64,000 nucleotides of DNA from the NCBI GenBank assembly GCA_006739055.1, contig AP019702.1, positions 744,501 to 808,500 on the forward strand, given 5' to 3'. Below the pieces are notes generated by a model. It was not told the origin of the DNA. It searched no databases and saw nothing but the letters and a program-made list of their open reading frames with translations. Positions 16,312-23,873 of the stretch are shown in pieces (within the stretch, counting starts at the first letter, position 1; each line of letters opens with the position of its first letter). A program made the position numbers and the translations under genes. The DNA is from Allostella vacuolata. Its GTDB lineage: Bacteria; Pseudomonadota; Alphaproteobacteria; ATCC43930; Allostellaceae.

Positions 16312-17773
16312 CGCCCGTGCCCGCCAGGTGGCGCAGCATCTCGCGGCGGGTCTTCGGGCCGAAGGTCTCGAAGCTCGGGTTGGCCTGTTCGCGGTAGTTG
16401 GCGCGCAGGTGGTCGATGCGGTCGGGCCCGGACGGGGCGTCGGCGCGGCGCAGGGTGGCGGGGTCGATGCCGTGGATGCGGGCGGCATTGCCGGCGAGGA
16501 TCTTCGCCTTGGCGGCGGCGGTGAGCGCGGGGTAGCCGAACCGCTCCTGGAATTCCGGCGTGATCTCGAAGCTGCGGAAGGCCTGGATCTGGTCCTGCGG
16601 GCTGCCGTACCAGATGCTGTCGGTGCCCCAGCAGATGCGGTCCTCGCCGAAGGTGGCGAGCAGCTTGCCCAGCACATGGGCCGCCTGATCGGGCTTGCTC
16701 ATGTAGTGGCGCCAGACGCTGCCCAGCTCGGCGTAGAGGTTGCCGGCATTGGGCCGGAAGCCGGCATCGCGCGCGGCGCGGACGAAGCGGTCGACGCCCT
16801 CGGTGTTGTCCGGGCGGTACGGGCCCTCGACGCGTCCCGGCTCGAAGCCGGAATGGAAGCAGAGGAAGGTCAGGTCGGAGAACAGCCGGGCCGCCCGGGC
16901 GATGTCGCCCGGATGGGAATAGGCGTGCTCCAGGAAGGGCAGGGGCAGGCCGCGATGGGCACACACGACCCGGATGCCGAGCCGGCGCGCCCGCTCCAGC
17001 ATGGGGATGCCGAAGACCGGGTCGTCCATGTGGAAGCCGCGGCCCTCCGGGCCCCATTGGGGGTAGAGCTTCCAGGCATCGACCTTCCAGCGCTCGGCCA
17101 TCTCGTCCATGAACTCGAGTTGGCCCGGCGCGTTCGGCAACACGCCGCCATGGATCAGGATGCGGTGCCGCCCGCCCATGGCGGCCACCATGTCGCGCGC
17201 CTCGGCGGCATAGTCGACCGGCGTCGGGTTGCTGCCGGGTGCCCCCCACAGCGCGGAGACGACGGCGACGTCGGTGTCGCTGTCGAGGAAGACCTCCTTG
17301 ACCAGCTGCTCGGCCGAATAGCAGTCGAAGGAGCCGCCGCTGCACTTGGCGTTCTGGCCGAACACCTGGGTCAGGGTGCGGGTCCAGCGCTGGCCGTCGG
17401 CACCCTGGGCCCAGCGGCCCGAGGGATCGACGCAATGGGTCTGGAGGTCGATGACGCCGCCGCCGCCCAGCGCCGCCTGGGCCAGCTGCGGGTCGAAGCG
17501 GGCCTCGGCCGGCACGGCGAAGCGGCCACCGATCCCGGCATGGGCCTCGTTGAAGGCGAGCAGGGTGGCCGCTGCCCCGCAGGCCGAGACCAGGAACGAG
17601 CGCCGGTCGAGCCCGACCCGGGAAGCCGCCTCCGAGACGCGGCGATGGGCCAGGGCGTTGGCGCGCCGCTGAGCCGGCGTCAGGGGCAGGGGAAAGAACT
17701 CGCCGTTGGAGGCGGTGTCGACCTTGACCGGCAGGCGCTCGCCGTCGGGGTCGAGGTCGAACGGCCGGCCCAT
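16301..17773 (-). CDS. Tat-exported amidohydrolase (amidohydrolase 2 / ACMSD-like family)
   Basis: A 490-residue metal-dependent hydrolase or decarboxylase. A twin-arginine signal DRRSFLVSACGAAATLL lies unusually deep, around residues 56-72, after a 55-residue hydrophilic leader; the start is supported by GGAGGAG five bases upstream. The barrel begins at GGGGVIDLQTHCVDP, where QTH replaces the usual DxH/HxH metal pair, with VVCAHRGLPLP, LCFHSGFEP and RICWGTDSIWYG as later metal/active-site strands. Family members open or decarboxylate aromatic ring products. Nothing nearby gives the substrate. Confidence 0.85.
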   Translation of the reverse strand: MGRPFDLDPDGERLPVKVDTASNGEFFPLPLTPAQRRANALAHRRVSEAASRVGLDRRSFLVSACGAAATLLAFNEAHAGIGGRFAVPAEARFDPQLAQAALGGGGVIDLQTHCVDPSGRWAQGADGQRWTRTLTQVFGQNAKCSGGSFDCYSAEQLVKEVFLDSDTDVAVVSALWGAPGSNPTPVDYAAEARDMVAAMGGRHRILIHGGVLPNAPGQLEFMDEMAERWKVDAWKLYPQWGPEGRGFHMDDPVFGIPMLERARRLGIRVVCAHRGLPLPFLEHAYSHPGDIARAARLFSDLTFLCFHSGFEPGRVEGPYRPDNTEGVDRFVRAARDAGFRPNAGNLYAELGSVWRHYMSKPDQAAHVLGKLLATFGEDRICWGTDSIWYGSPQDQIQAFRSFEITPEFQERFGYPALTAAAKAKILAGNAARIHGIDPATLRRADAPSGPDRIDHLRANYREQANPSFETFGPKTRREMLRHLAGTGGRP

Positions 17774-17814
17774 CGGGACTCCTCCAGGGTCGTGACGTTA
17801 CGGCGACGGGCGCC

Positions 17815-18039
17815 TCAGCGCGTGCCCTTGCGCGGGAACGGCGCCCCGGCGGAGGGGGACGAGTGGGCGGGCGGGTCGCTCGCAACCATGCTCTCGATCC
17901 CCGCCTCGTCCAGGCGGGCGTCGTCTTCCTTCTCCGCGGCGGTCGGCTCGGGATCGCTGCGCGGCCCGCCGGAGATCGGCAGGTCCGTCGCATGTCCCGG
18001 CGCCGCCGGCCGCTCGTCCGTCTTGCGCGTGTCGGTCAT
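17815..18039 (-). CDS. Small acidic hypothetical protein
   Basis: A 74-residue, disordered, acidic protein beginning MTDTRKTDERPAAPGH. The central motif DARLDEAGIESMVASDPPAH resembles the LDExxxxSFPASDPPA motif found at the end of many small alphaproteobacterial proteins of unknown function. The start at 18037-18039 is supported by GGAGG seven bases upstream; longer in-frame versions lack a ribosome site. Function unknown. It lies 41 bases upstream of the amidohydrolase on the same strand. Confidence 0.6.
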   Translation of the reverse strand: MTDTRKTDERPAAPGHATDLPISGGPRSDPEPTAAEKEDDARLDEAGIESMVASDPPAHSSPSAGAPFPRKGTR

Positions 18040-18172
18040 CTGCAAGCCTCCGATCGATCGAGCCGGCGAGTTGCCGCCGGCATGGTCCGTCAACGGGTCG
18101 CCGAAGGAAGCGGTTCCTTGCCGCCTCGTGTCAGCCACCATACCGCGACGCCGGTGGCGAACGCACGCGATG

Positions 18173-18198
18173 CCGAGGCTGGCGGCCGCCAGCCTCGG
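18173..18198. terminator. Perfect 26-base palindrome 3' of the encapsulin operon
   Basis: CCGAGGCTGGC pairs perfectly with GCCAGCCTCGG around GGCC, an 11-base stem. It begins 24 bases beyond the encapsulin stop on the minus strand. No U-tract follows, so it may act as a transcript-end stabiliser or a Rho-assisted terminator. Confidence 0.6.
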
Positions 18199-18221
18199 AT
18201 CGCTGCCGGTTCGGCCCGCCG

Positions 18222-19037
18222 TCAGCCGGCCTTGCCGTAGACGAGCGGCACGGCCGCCTCCGGCGTCAGCGGCCGGAAGGTGATGCTCTCTTCCAGGTAG
18301 AGCTCGATGGCGTCGGCGGTGTGGTAGCGATAGCCGACCGAGATGTCGCGGCCGACCGTCAGCTCGAAGTCGCCGCCGCGCATCGACAGCACGATCGCGC
18401 CGTCGACGGCCGGCGCCCAGACGATCGGGCCGCTCACCAGCTTCTTGACGTGCTCGATGATCGGGTAGCCGGCCGGGGTCAGGGTCTTCATCAGGCCGGC
18501 GTGGCAGCGTGGCCCGAGTGCGATCGCGTAGTCGCCGTCGATCCCGGCCGCGCGCAGCTTCTCGGTCGCCTCCAGCACGGCGGCGGGATAGCGGGTGTAG
18601 TCCTCGCTGAGCGTGATCTTCGACGCCGCCGCGGCCTCGGCGATGCCCTGGATGCGCGCCTCGGCATAGCCGTGGAAGACCGCCTTGTCCTCGGCCCGGG
18701 CGATCGCCTTGGCGGCGTCGACGACGGGGCCGAGGTCGGCATCCTTGGCGCCGCGCTCGATCGCGCGGACGTCGCGCATCATCAGGGTGAAGGGCGCGCG
18801 CAGCTCGACCAGGGGTTGGGGCAGCCGGATATAGGCATTGACCCCGGCGGCGGGGGCCTCCTTCAGCTCCGAGGTCCAGCCGATGTCGATCGCCGACGTG
18901 CCCCAGCCGAGCGGGCCGTTGAAATCGACCAGCTTGCGGGCGGCCAGGTGCAGCTTGAGCACCCGGGTCGCCTCGTCCTCGATTTCCGACCAGACCTCGG
19001 CCGAGAAAGGGGCGAGGTTGCGGCGCAGGTCGTTCAT
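18222..19037 (-). CDS. Encapsulin nanocompartment shell protein (family 1)
   Basis: A 271-residue HK97-fold shell protein that self-assembles into a protein cage. The N-terminal family block MNDLRRNLAPFSAEVWSEIE with the following EATRVLKLHLAARKLVDFNG forms the cargo-binding face. LGWGTSAIDIGW and the C-terminal VGYRYHTADAIELYLEESIT are also characteristic. Length matches family 1 encapsulins (about 265). It starts one base after the stop of the ferritin-like cargo gene, so both are made from one message. The cargo predicts an iron-oxidising, iron-storing compartment. Confidence 0.95.
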   Translation of the reverse strand: MNDLRRNLAPFSAEVWSEIEDEATRVLKLHLAARKLVDFNGPLGWGTSAIDIGWTSELKEAPAAGVNAYIRLPQPLVELRAPFTLMMRDVRAIERGAKDADLGPVVDAAKAIARAEDKAVFHGYAEARIQGIAEAAAASKITLSEDYTRYPAAVLEATEKLRAAGIDGDYAIALGPRCHAGLMKTLTPAGYPIIEHVKKLVSGPIVWAPAVDGAIVLSMRGGDFELTVGRDISVGYRYHTADAIELYLEESITFRPLTPEAAVPLVYGKAG

Positions 19038-19038
19038 C

Positions 19039-19425
19039 TCAGTTGCTCCCCTTCAGGCTGCCGATGCGCAGCGAGCCGTCCGCCGACTCGGCCTTGGCAG
19101 GGGCACCCTCGCCCGCTTCGGCCGCCATCGCGTTGTCCTCGACCTCGAGGATGGATCCGGTGGTGTTGAGGTAGGTGCCGAGCTGCTCGTCGAACTTGGC
19201 GTTTCGCCGGCGCAGCCATTCCAGCACCATGGCGGCGTGCTCGATTTCCTCGTCGCGGTTGTGCGCGAGAATCGCCTTCAGTTCCTCGTCGCTGGCCGCG
19301 TCGACCCGCTGCTGGTACCAGTCGACCGCTTCCAGTTCTTCCATGAGCGACACGATGGCGCGATGCATGTCCTGCGTCGCGCCGGACAGCTTTGCAGCGT
19401 CCTCATGAAATCCTGTACTGCTCAT
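19039..19425 (-). CDS. Encapsulated ferritin-like protein (EncFtn) with cargo tag
   Basis: A 128-residue two-helix ferroxidase. The first helix carries EELEAVDWYQQR (Glu30, Tyr37) and the second HNRDEEIEHAAMVLEW, with Glu60 and His63 as the ExxH pair; these correspond to the iron ligands known from Rhodospirillum rubrum EncFtn. Two helices mean it must assemble as a ring of dimers. After an Ala/Glu linker, the C-terminal tag SLRIGSLKG is the encapsulin-targeting peptide. The shell gene follows immediately. Function: oxidise Fe(II) and deliver Fe(III) into the shell. Confidence 0.95.
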   Translation of the reverse strand: MSSTGFHEDAAKLSGATQDMHRAIVSLMEELEAVDWYQQRVDAASDEELKAILAHNRDEEIEHAAMVLEWLRRRNAKFDEQLGTYLNTTGSILEVEDNAMAAEAGEGAPAKAESADGSLRIGSLKGSN

Positions 19426-19555
19426 CGCTTCCTACTCCGCAAGGTTCGGTCCCGCCGGGACGGGCAGCCGGGCGCGCATACCATGGACCCATCCAAGGTA
19501 TCCGCGAACCATGAACAATAGGATAGAACGCGCGAGCCGCGCATCGGTGTCATTG

Positions 19556-19592
19556 CATCCGGCGGTTGCGAACGGATCGCAACCGCCGGATG
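19556..19592. terminator. Strong 16-base-pair hairpin after rhlE
   Basis: CATCCGGCGGTTGCGA (19556-19571) pairs perfectly with 19577-19592 around an ACGGA loop. It starts 10 bases beyond the rhlE stop on the minus strand and lies upstream of the EncFtn gene. No U-tract is present. It likely ends or protects the rhlE transcript and insulates the encapsulin promoter. Confidence 0.7.
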
Positions 19593-19602
19593 GCTCGGCT
19601 CG

Positions 19603-20907
19603 TCAGCGGGACGCGACGGTCCGCTGCGACTGCTGGGGCCGGCGCGCCGGGCGACCCTGGGAGGGGCGGCCGGAGGTGGCGCCGGGGGCTCCGCCGAAGC
19701 GGCGGCCCTGGCTGGAGGCGTTGTGGCCCCCGGACGGACGCTGGGCGGTGGACGGGCTGGACGGGCGGGCCGTCGGCAGCTCGACCGGCGAGCCCATCGG
19801 GGTCACCTTCTGGCCGATCAGCTTCTCGATGTCCTTGAGGAACGCCTTTTCCTCGCCGCTGCAGAAGCCGATGGCGATGCCGTCGGCGCCGGCGCGCGCG
19901 GTGCGGCCGATGCGATGGACATAGCTCTCCGGGATGTTCGGCAGGTCGAAGTTGATGACGTGCGAGACGCCGTCGACGTCGATGCCGCGGGCGGCGATGT
20001 CGGTCGCCACCAGGATCCGCGTCTTGCCGGCGCGGAAGGCGGCGAGCGCCTTCTCGCGCTGGCTCTGGCTCTTGTTGCCGTGGATCGCGGCCGATTCGAT
20101 GCCCGCCTGCTCGAGATGGCGGACGACCCGGTCGGCGCCGTGCTTGGTGCGGGTGAAGACCAGCATCAGGCGCGGGTTCAGCTCCTTGACCAGGCCGACC
20201 AGCAGGGCCGGCTTCTGGCCCTGCTCGGCGAAGATCATGCGCTGCTCGACGCGCTCGGCCGTGGTCGCGACCGGGGCCACCTCGACCCGGGCCGGGTCGC
20301 GCAGCAGGTCGCCGGCCAGCGCCCCGATCTCCTTCGGCATGGTGGCCGAGAAGAACAGGCTCTGGCGCTTGTGCGGCAGGGCGCGGACGATGCGGCGCAC
20401 GGCATGGATGAAGCCCATGTCGAGCATGTGGTCGGCCTCGTCGAGGACGATCATCTCGACCTGGTCGAGGCGGCAGGCGCCGGTGTCGAGATGGTCGATC
20501 AGGCGGCCGGGGGTGGCGACCAGCACGTCGACGCCGTTGGCCAGCGCGCGGATCTGGGCGCCCAGCGGCACGCCGCCGAAGGCCAGCGCCACCCGCACGC
20601 CGATGTGGCGGCCATAGGTGCGGAAGCTCTCGGCGATCTGGCTCGCCAGCTCGCGGGTCGGGCTCAGGACGAGGACGCGGCAGCCCTTGCGCACGGGCTG
20701 GCGCCGGTCGGCATCCAGGCGATGGAGGATGGGCAGGGCGAAGGCGGCGGTCTTGCCGGTGCCGGTCTGGGCGATGCCGAGCAGGTCGCGCCCGGCGAGA
20801 ACGTAGGGGATGGCCTGCGCCTGGATCGGCGTGGGCGTGACGTAACCTTCGTCGGTGAGCGCCTTCAGGAGCGGCGCCGCGAGGCCGAGGTCGGAGAACT
20901 GAGTCAA
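19603..20907 (-). CDS. rhlE: DEAD-box RNA helicase RhlE
   Basis: A 434-residue ATP-dependent RNA helicase involved in ribosome assembly and RNA turnover. Motifs run in order: Q-motif TPTPIQAQAIP, Walker A AQTGTGKTAAF, PTRELASQI, TPGRLIDHL, DEAD in VLDEADHMLDMGF, SAT in FSATMPKE, then VATDIAARGIDVDG and HRIGRTARAG. The Gly/Arg/Gln-rich tail from about residue 370 is the RNA-binding extension. The TTG at 20905-20907 gives the family start TQFSDLGL; an open reading continues upstream to 21090, but that stretch has no helicase homology and looks like leader. Confidence 0.93.
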   Translation of the reverse strand: MTQFSDLGLAAPLLKALTDEGYVTPTPIQAQAIPYVLAGRDLLGIAQTGTGKTAAFALPILHRLDADRRQPVRKGCRVLVLSPTRELASQIAESFRTYGRHIGVRVALAFGGVPLGAQIRALANGVDVLVATPGRLIDHLDTGACRLDQVEMIVLDEADHMLDMGFIHAVRRIVRALPHKRQSLFFSATMPKEIGALAGDLLRDPARVEVAPVATTAERVEQRMIFAEQGQKPALLVGLVKELNPRLMLVFTRTKHGADRVVRHLEQAGIESAAIHGNKSQSQREKALAAFRAGKTRILVATDIAARGIDVDGVSHVINFDLPNIPESYVHRIGRTARAGADGIAIGFCSGEEKAFLKDIEKLIGQKVTPMGSPVELPTARPSSPSTAQRPSGGHNASSQGRRFGGAPGATSGRPSQGRPARRPQQSQRTVASR

Positions 20908-21228
20908 GAGAATGGAGTCTTTCGCGAGCCCGCAAGAAACGCTGCGCAGCGGCCAAGAGCCGTCCGCACCAAACCCCGCGGGGGTTTTTGGGGGACGCCC
21001 CGCGCTGCCTGGGCTGTTCCGTGAGAGAGCATGGCGCCCTGGCAGGACGAGCAACCTGATGGTCCGTTCCATCGCTGGGTTGCCGTTCACGCGGCCGGTG
21101 GCGCCGGCATCCGCCTCAAGCGGATGGCAGCTAAGTGATGGTTTTTCCGTCTGAAGTCAAGCTGTTTCGCAAGTGCAGCATGAAGAATGGCCGGCCGGCC
21201 ATCCAGGCCGGCCATCCCTCTGCGGATC
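20908..21228. other. Long leader of rhlE (no gene seen)
   Basis: The 321 bases between the rhlE start and the aminotransferase stop hold no convincing gene. They contain a GC hairpin at 20971-20987 and a less GC-rich part around 21135-21180 that may hold the promoter. DEAD-box helicase genes often have long regulated leaders, so this is read as 5' untranslated sequence. Confidence 0.5.
20971..20987. promoter_or_regulatory. GC stem-loop in the rhlE leader
   Basis: AAACCCC pairs with GGGGTTT around GCG, a seven-base stem. On the plus strand it is followed by two more T residues; on the rhlE strand only the three stem U residues follow. It could be a weak attenuator about 64 bases before the TTG start. 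Confidence 0.35.
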
Positions 21229-22578
21229 TCAGTCGACCTTCTTGAGCGCGCCGCGGATGGTGTCGAAGATGCGGTCGATCTCGGCATCCTCGATGATCAG
21301 CGGCGGCGACAGCACCAGGGTGTCGCCGGCGTTGCGGATCAGCACGCCTTCCTGGAAGCAGATCTCGTTGACCGCCAGGCCGCGGGCGCCGGGCTCGCCC
21401 GCGCGCGGCGCCAGCTCGACCGCTCCCAGCAGGCCGATGTTGCGGATGTCGACGACGTGCGGCTCGCCCTTCAGCTGGTGGGCGGTGTCCTCCCAGCGCC
21501 GTGCCGCGCGCCGGGTGCGGGCATAGAGGTCGAGGTCGCGATGCACCTCCAGGGTCGCGAGGCCCGCGGCGCAGGCCAGCGGATGGCCGGAATAGGTGTA
21601 GCCGTGGAACAGCTCGATCACGCTCTCCGGGCCGGCGGTGAAGCCGTCCCAGACCTTCTGGTTGACGATCACGCCACCCATCGGCACGGCCGCGTTGGTC
21701 ATGCCCTTGGCGCAGGTGACGATGTCCGGCAGCACGCCCAGCAGCTCCGAGCCGAACGCGGTGCCGAGGCGGCCGAAGCCGGTGATGACCTCGTCGAAGA
21801 TCAGGAGGATGCCGTGGCGGTCGCAGATCTCGCGCAGGCGCTCCAGGTAGCCGACCGGCGGCGGCATCACCCCGCCCGACCCGATCACCGGCTCGACGAT
21901 GACGGCGGCGATGGTCGAGGCGTCGTGCACCTGGGTCATCTGTTCCAGCTCGTCGGCGAGGTGCGCGCCCCAGGCCGGCTGCCCGCGCGAGAAGGCGTTC
22001 TTCTCGGGGAAGTGGGTGTGGTTGAGGTGGCTGACCTCGCCCAGGAGCGGCCCGAAATCCTTCTTGTGGCGCGACATGCCGGCGACCGACAGGCCGCCCC
22101 AGCCCATGCCGTGGTAGCCCTTCGCCCGGCCGACCAGGCGGGTGCGCCCGGCATCGCCCCGGGCGCGGTGATAGGCACGCGCGACCTTGAGGGCGGTGTC
22201 GACCGCCTCGGAGCCGGAATTGGCGAAGAAGACGTGGTTGAGGTCGCCCGGCGTCACCTGCGCGATCGCATGCGCGAACTCGAAGGCGATCGGATGGCTC
22301 ATCGAGAAGGACGAGACATAGTCCATCTGCTCGGCCTGGGCCTTGATCGCCTCGACGATCTTGCGCTGGCCGTGGCCGGCGTTGACGCACCACAGGCCGG
22401 CCATGCCGTCCAGGATCCGCCGGCCGTCGGAGGTCGTGTAGTACATGCCCTCGGCGGCGACGAAGAGGCGGGGATCGCGCTTGAACTTGCGGTTCGCGGT
22501 GAAGGGCAGCCAGTAGGGCTCCATCACCTCGGGCGTCAGCGAGTTGGAGAGCGCGGCGGCGGTCGGCACGTCGTTCAT
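21229..22578 (-). CDS. Class III PLP aminotransferase (omega-amino acid:pyruvate type)
   Basis: A 449-residue fold-type I aminotransferase that moves amino groups from omega-amines or beta-alanine to pyruvate. The PLP phosphate region is FFANSGSEAVDTALKVAR, the cofactor Asp lies in LLIFDEVITGFGRLG, and the Schiff-base Lys in CAKGMTNAAVPMGG. MEPYWLPFTANRKFK near the N-terminus is typical of beta-alanine:pyruvate enzymes. The ATG at 22578 is chosen with AGAGG upstream; ATG 22599 and GTG 22602 are alternatives. It is divergent from the Ntn-hydrolase gene. Confidence 0.9.
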   Translation of the reverse strand: MNDVPTAAALSNSLTPEVMEPYWLPFTANRKFKRDPRLFVAAEGMYYTTSDGRRILDGMAGLWCVNAGHGQRKIVEAIKAQAEQMDYVSSFSMSHPIAFEFAHAIAQVTPGDLNHVFFANSGSEAVDTALKVARAYHRARGDAGRTRLVGRAKGYHGMGWGGLSVAGMSRHKKDFGPLLGEVSHLNHTHFPEKNAFSRGQPAWGAHLADELEQMTQVHDASTIAAVIVEPVIGSGGVMPPPVGYLERLREICDRHGILLIFDEVITGFGRLGTAFGSELLGVLPDIVTCAKGMTNAAVPMGGVIVNQKVWDGFTAGPESVIELFHGYTYSGHPLACAAGLATLEVHRDLDLYARTRRAARRWEDTAHQLKGEPHVVDIRNIGLLGAVELAPRAGEPGARGLAVNEICFQEGVLIRNAGDTLVLSPPLIIEDAEIDRIFDTIRGALKKVD

Positions 22579-22666
22579 CGCGAGGGACCTCTTGAGCATC
22601 ACACGGCCCAGCCATGATGCACTTCGTGCCCATGAAACGCAAATGGCCGGTGGCGCGGTTTGCTGT

Positions 22667-22682
22667 TTCGTGTAGATACGAA
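22667..22682. promoter_or_regulatory. Small inverted repeat between aminotransferase and Ntn-hydrolase genes
   Basis: TTCGT and ACGAA flank GTAGAT in the 155-base divergent gap. A further TTCGTG half-site occurs at 22623. It is a modest candidate for binding of the GntR-type regulator encoded nearby. Confidence 0.3.
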
Positions 22683-22733
22683 GGACACTAGTCTTTCCGA
22701 TCCCGAACGCACTCCTCCCGAGGATCCGCAGCC

Positions 22734-23873
22734 ATGGTAGACGCCGTTCCCCTGATCGAGCTTTCCGGCCCGCCGCGCGAGCGCGGCCGGCAGTATGGGC
22801 GCCAGGCCGCGTCCCGGGTCCATCTCGGCATCCAGCATTACCGCGACCAGCTGTCGCGCACCGACCTCACCTGGCCGGAAGTGCAGAAGCTGGTGCGCGA
22901 CTACCTGCCGGTGATGGAAGGCTACGCCGCCAACCAGGTCGAGGAGATGCGCGGCATCGCCGAGGGCGCCGAGGTCGAGTTCGAGCAGATCGCCTTCCTC
23001 AATGCCCGCACCGAGGTCCTGAAGCTCAGCACGCGCCCCGACCTGCGCGAGCGCCTGGCCCGCACCGACGAGCCCGACGGCTGCACCGGGGTCATCGTCC
23101 TGCCGGAGGCGACCCAGGCCGGCCGCCTGATCCATGCCCAGAACTGGGACTGGAAGGCGGAGTGTGCCGAGACCGCGGTCGTGCTGCACATCCACCAGGA
23201 AGAGGGCCCCGACATGCTGGCCTTCGCCGAGGCGGGCCAGATGGCGCGCTGCGGCATGAACGCGGCCGGCGTCGTGATCACCGCCAACTACCTGGAATCC
23301 GACCGCGACTATGCGCGCCTCGGCGTCCCGCTGCCGCTGATCCGCCGCAAGGTGCTGGAGCAGCAGCAGCTGGCGCTCGCCTTCCACACCGTCTACACGA
23401 CGCCGAAGTCCGGCTCGAACAACATGATGGTGAGCCAGGCCGAAGGCGTCGCGATCGACTTCGAGTGCGCCCCCGACGAGACCTTCCAGGTCCACGCCAC
23501 GGGCGGCCTGATTGTCCATGCGAACCATTGGCAGAGCCCGGTCGCGCTCTCGAAGCTGAAGGACACCGGCGTCGCCGGCACCCCGGACAGCCTCTATCGC
23601 GACATGCGCGTGCGCCAGCTGCTGGCCGCCGAGGCCGGCCGCATCACCCGGGATTCGGTCAAGACCGCGCTGTTCGACGATTTCGGCTACCCCTGGTCGG
23701 TCTGCCGCCCGCCGCGCAAGTCCATGACCCAGAACCTGAGCGCCACCGTGGCGATGATCGTCATGGAGCCGGCCCTCGGCATCATGGACATCTGCGTCCT
23801 GCCCGCCCTCAACCGGCAGTTCCAGAGCTACCGCATCGAGATGCAGGCCGCCTCCCGGGCCGCCGCGGCATGA
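22734..23873 (+). CDS. C45-family Ntn-hydrolase / acyltransferase (penicillin acyltransferase-like)
   Basis: A 379-residue protein of the acyl-CoA:6-aminopenicillanate acyltransferase family. The autocatalytic cleavage site is DGCTG at about residues 115-119, where the Cys becomes the N-terminal nucleophile. The following HAQNWDWKAECAET and the SNNMMVSQAEGVAIDFE blocks support the fold. In bacteria such enzymes act on N-acyl amino acids or small amides rather than making penicillin. Its stop overlaps the amidase start as ATGA, so the two amide-bond enzymes are co-translated. Confidence 0.88.
   Translation: MVDAVPLIELSGPPRERGRQYGRQAASRVHLGIQHYRDQLSRTDLTWPEVQKLVRDYLPVMEGYAANQVEEMRGIAEGAEVEFEQIAFLNARTEVLKLSTRPDLRERLARTDEPDGCTGVIVLPEATQAGRLIHAQNWDWKAECAETAVVLHIHQEEGPDMLAFAEAGQMARCGMNAAGVVITANYLESDRDYARLGVPLPLIRRKVLEQQQLALAFHTVYTTPKSGSNNMMVSQAEGVAIDFECAPDETFQVHATGGLIVHANHWQSPVALSKLKDTGVAGTPDSLYRDMRVRQLLAAEAGRITRDSVKTALFDDFGYPWSVCRPPRKSMTQNLSATVAMIVMEPALGIMDICVLPALNRQFQSYRIEMQAASRAAAA

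Noticed and set aside
22734-23873. Beta-lactam biosynthesis from the penicillin acyltransferase likeness
   Set aside because: No other beta-lactam biosynthetic gene is near, and bacterial C45 proteins mostly have other amide substrates.
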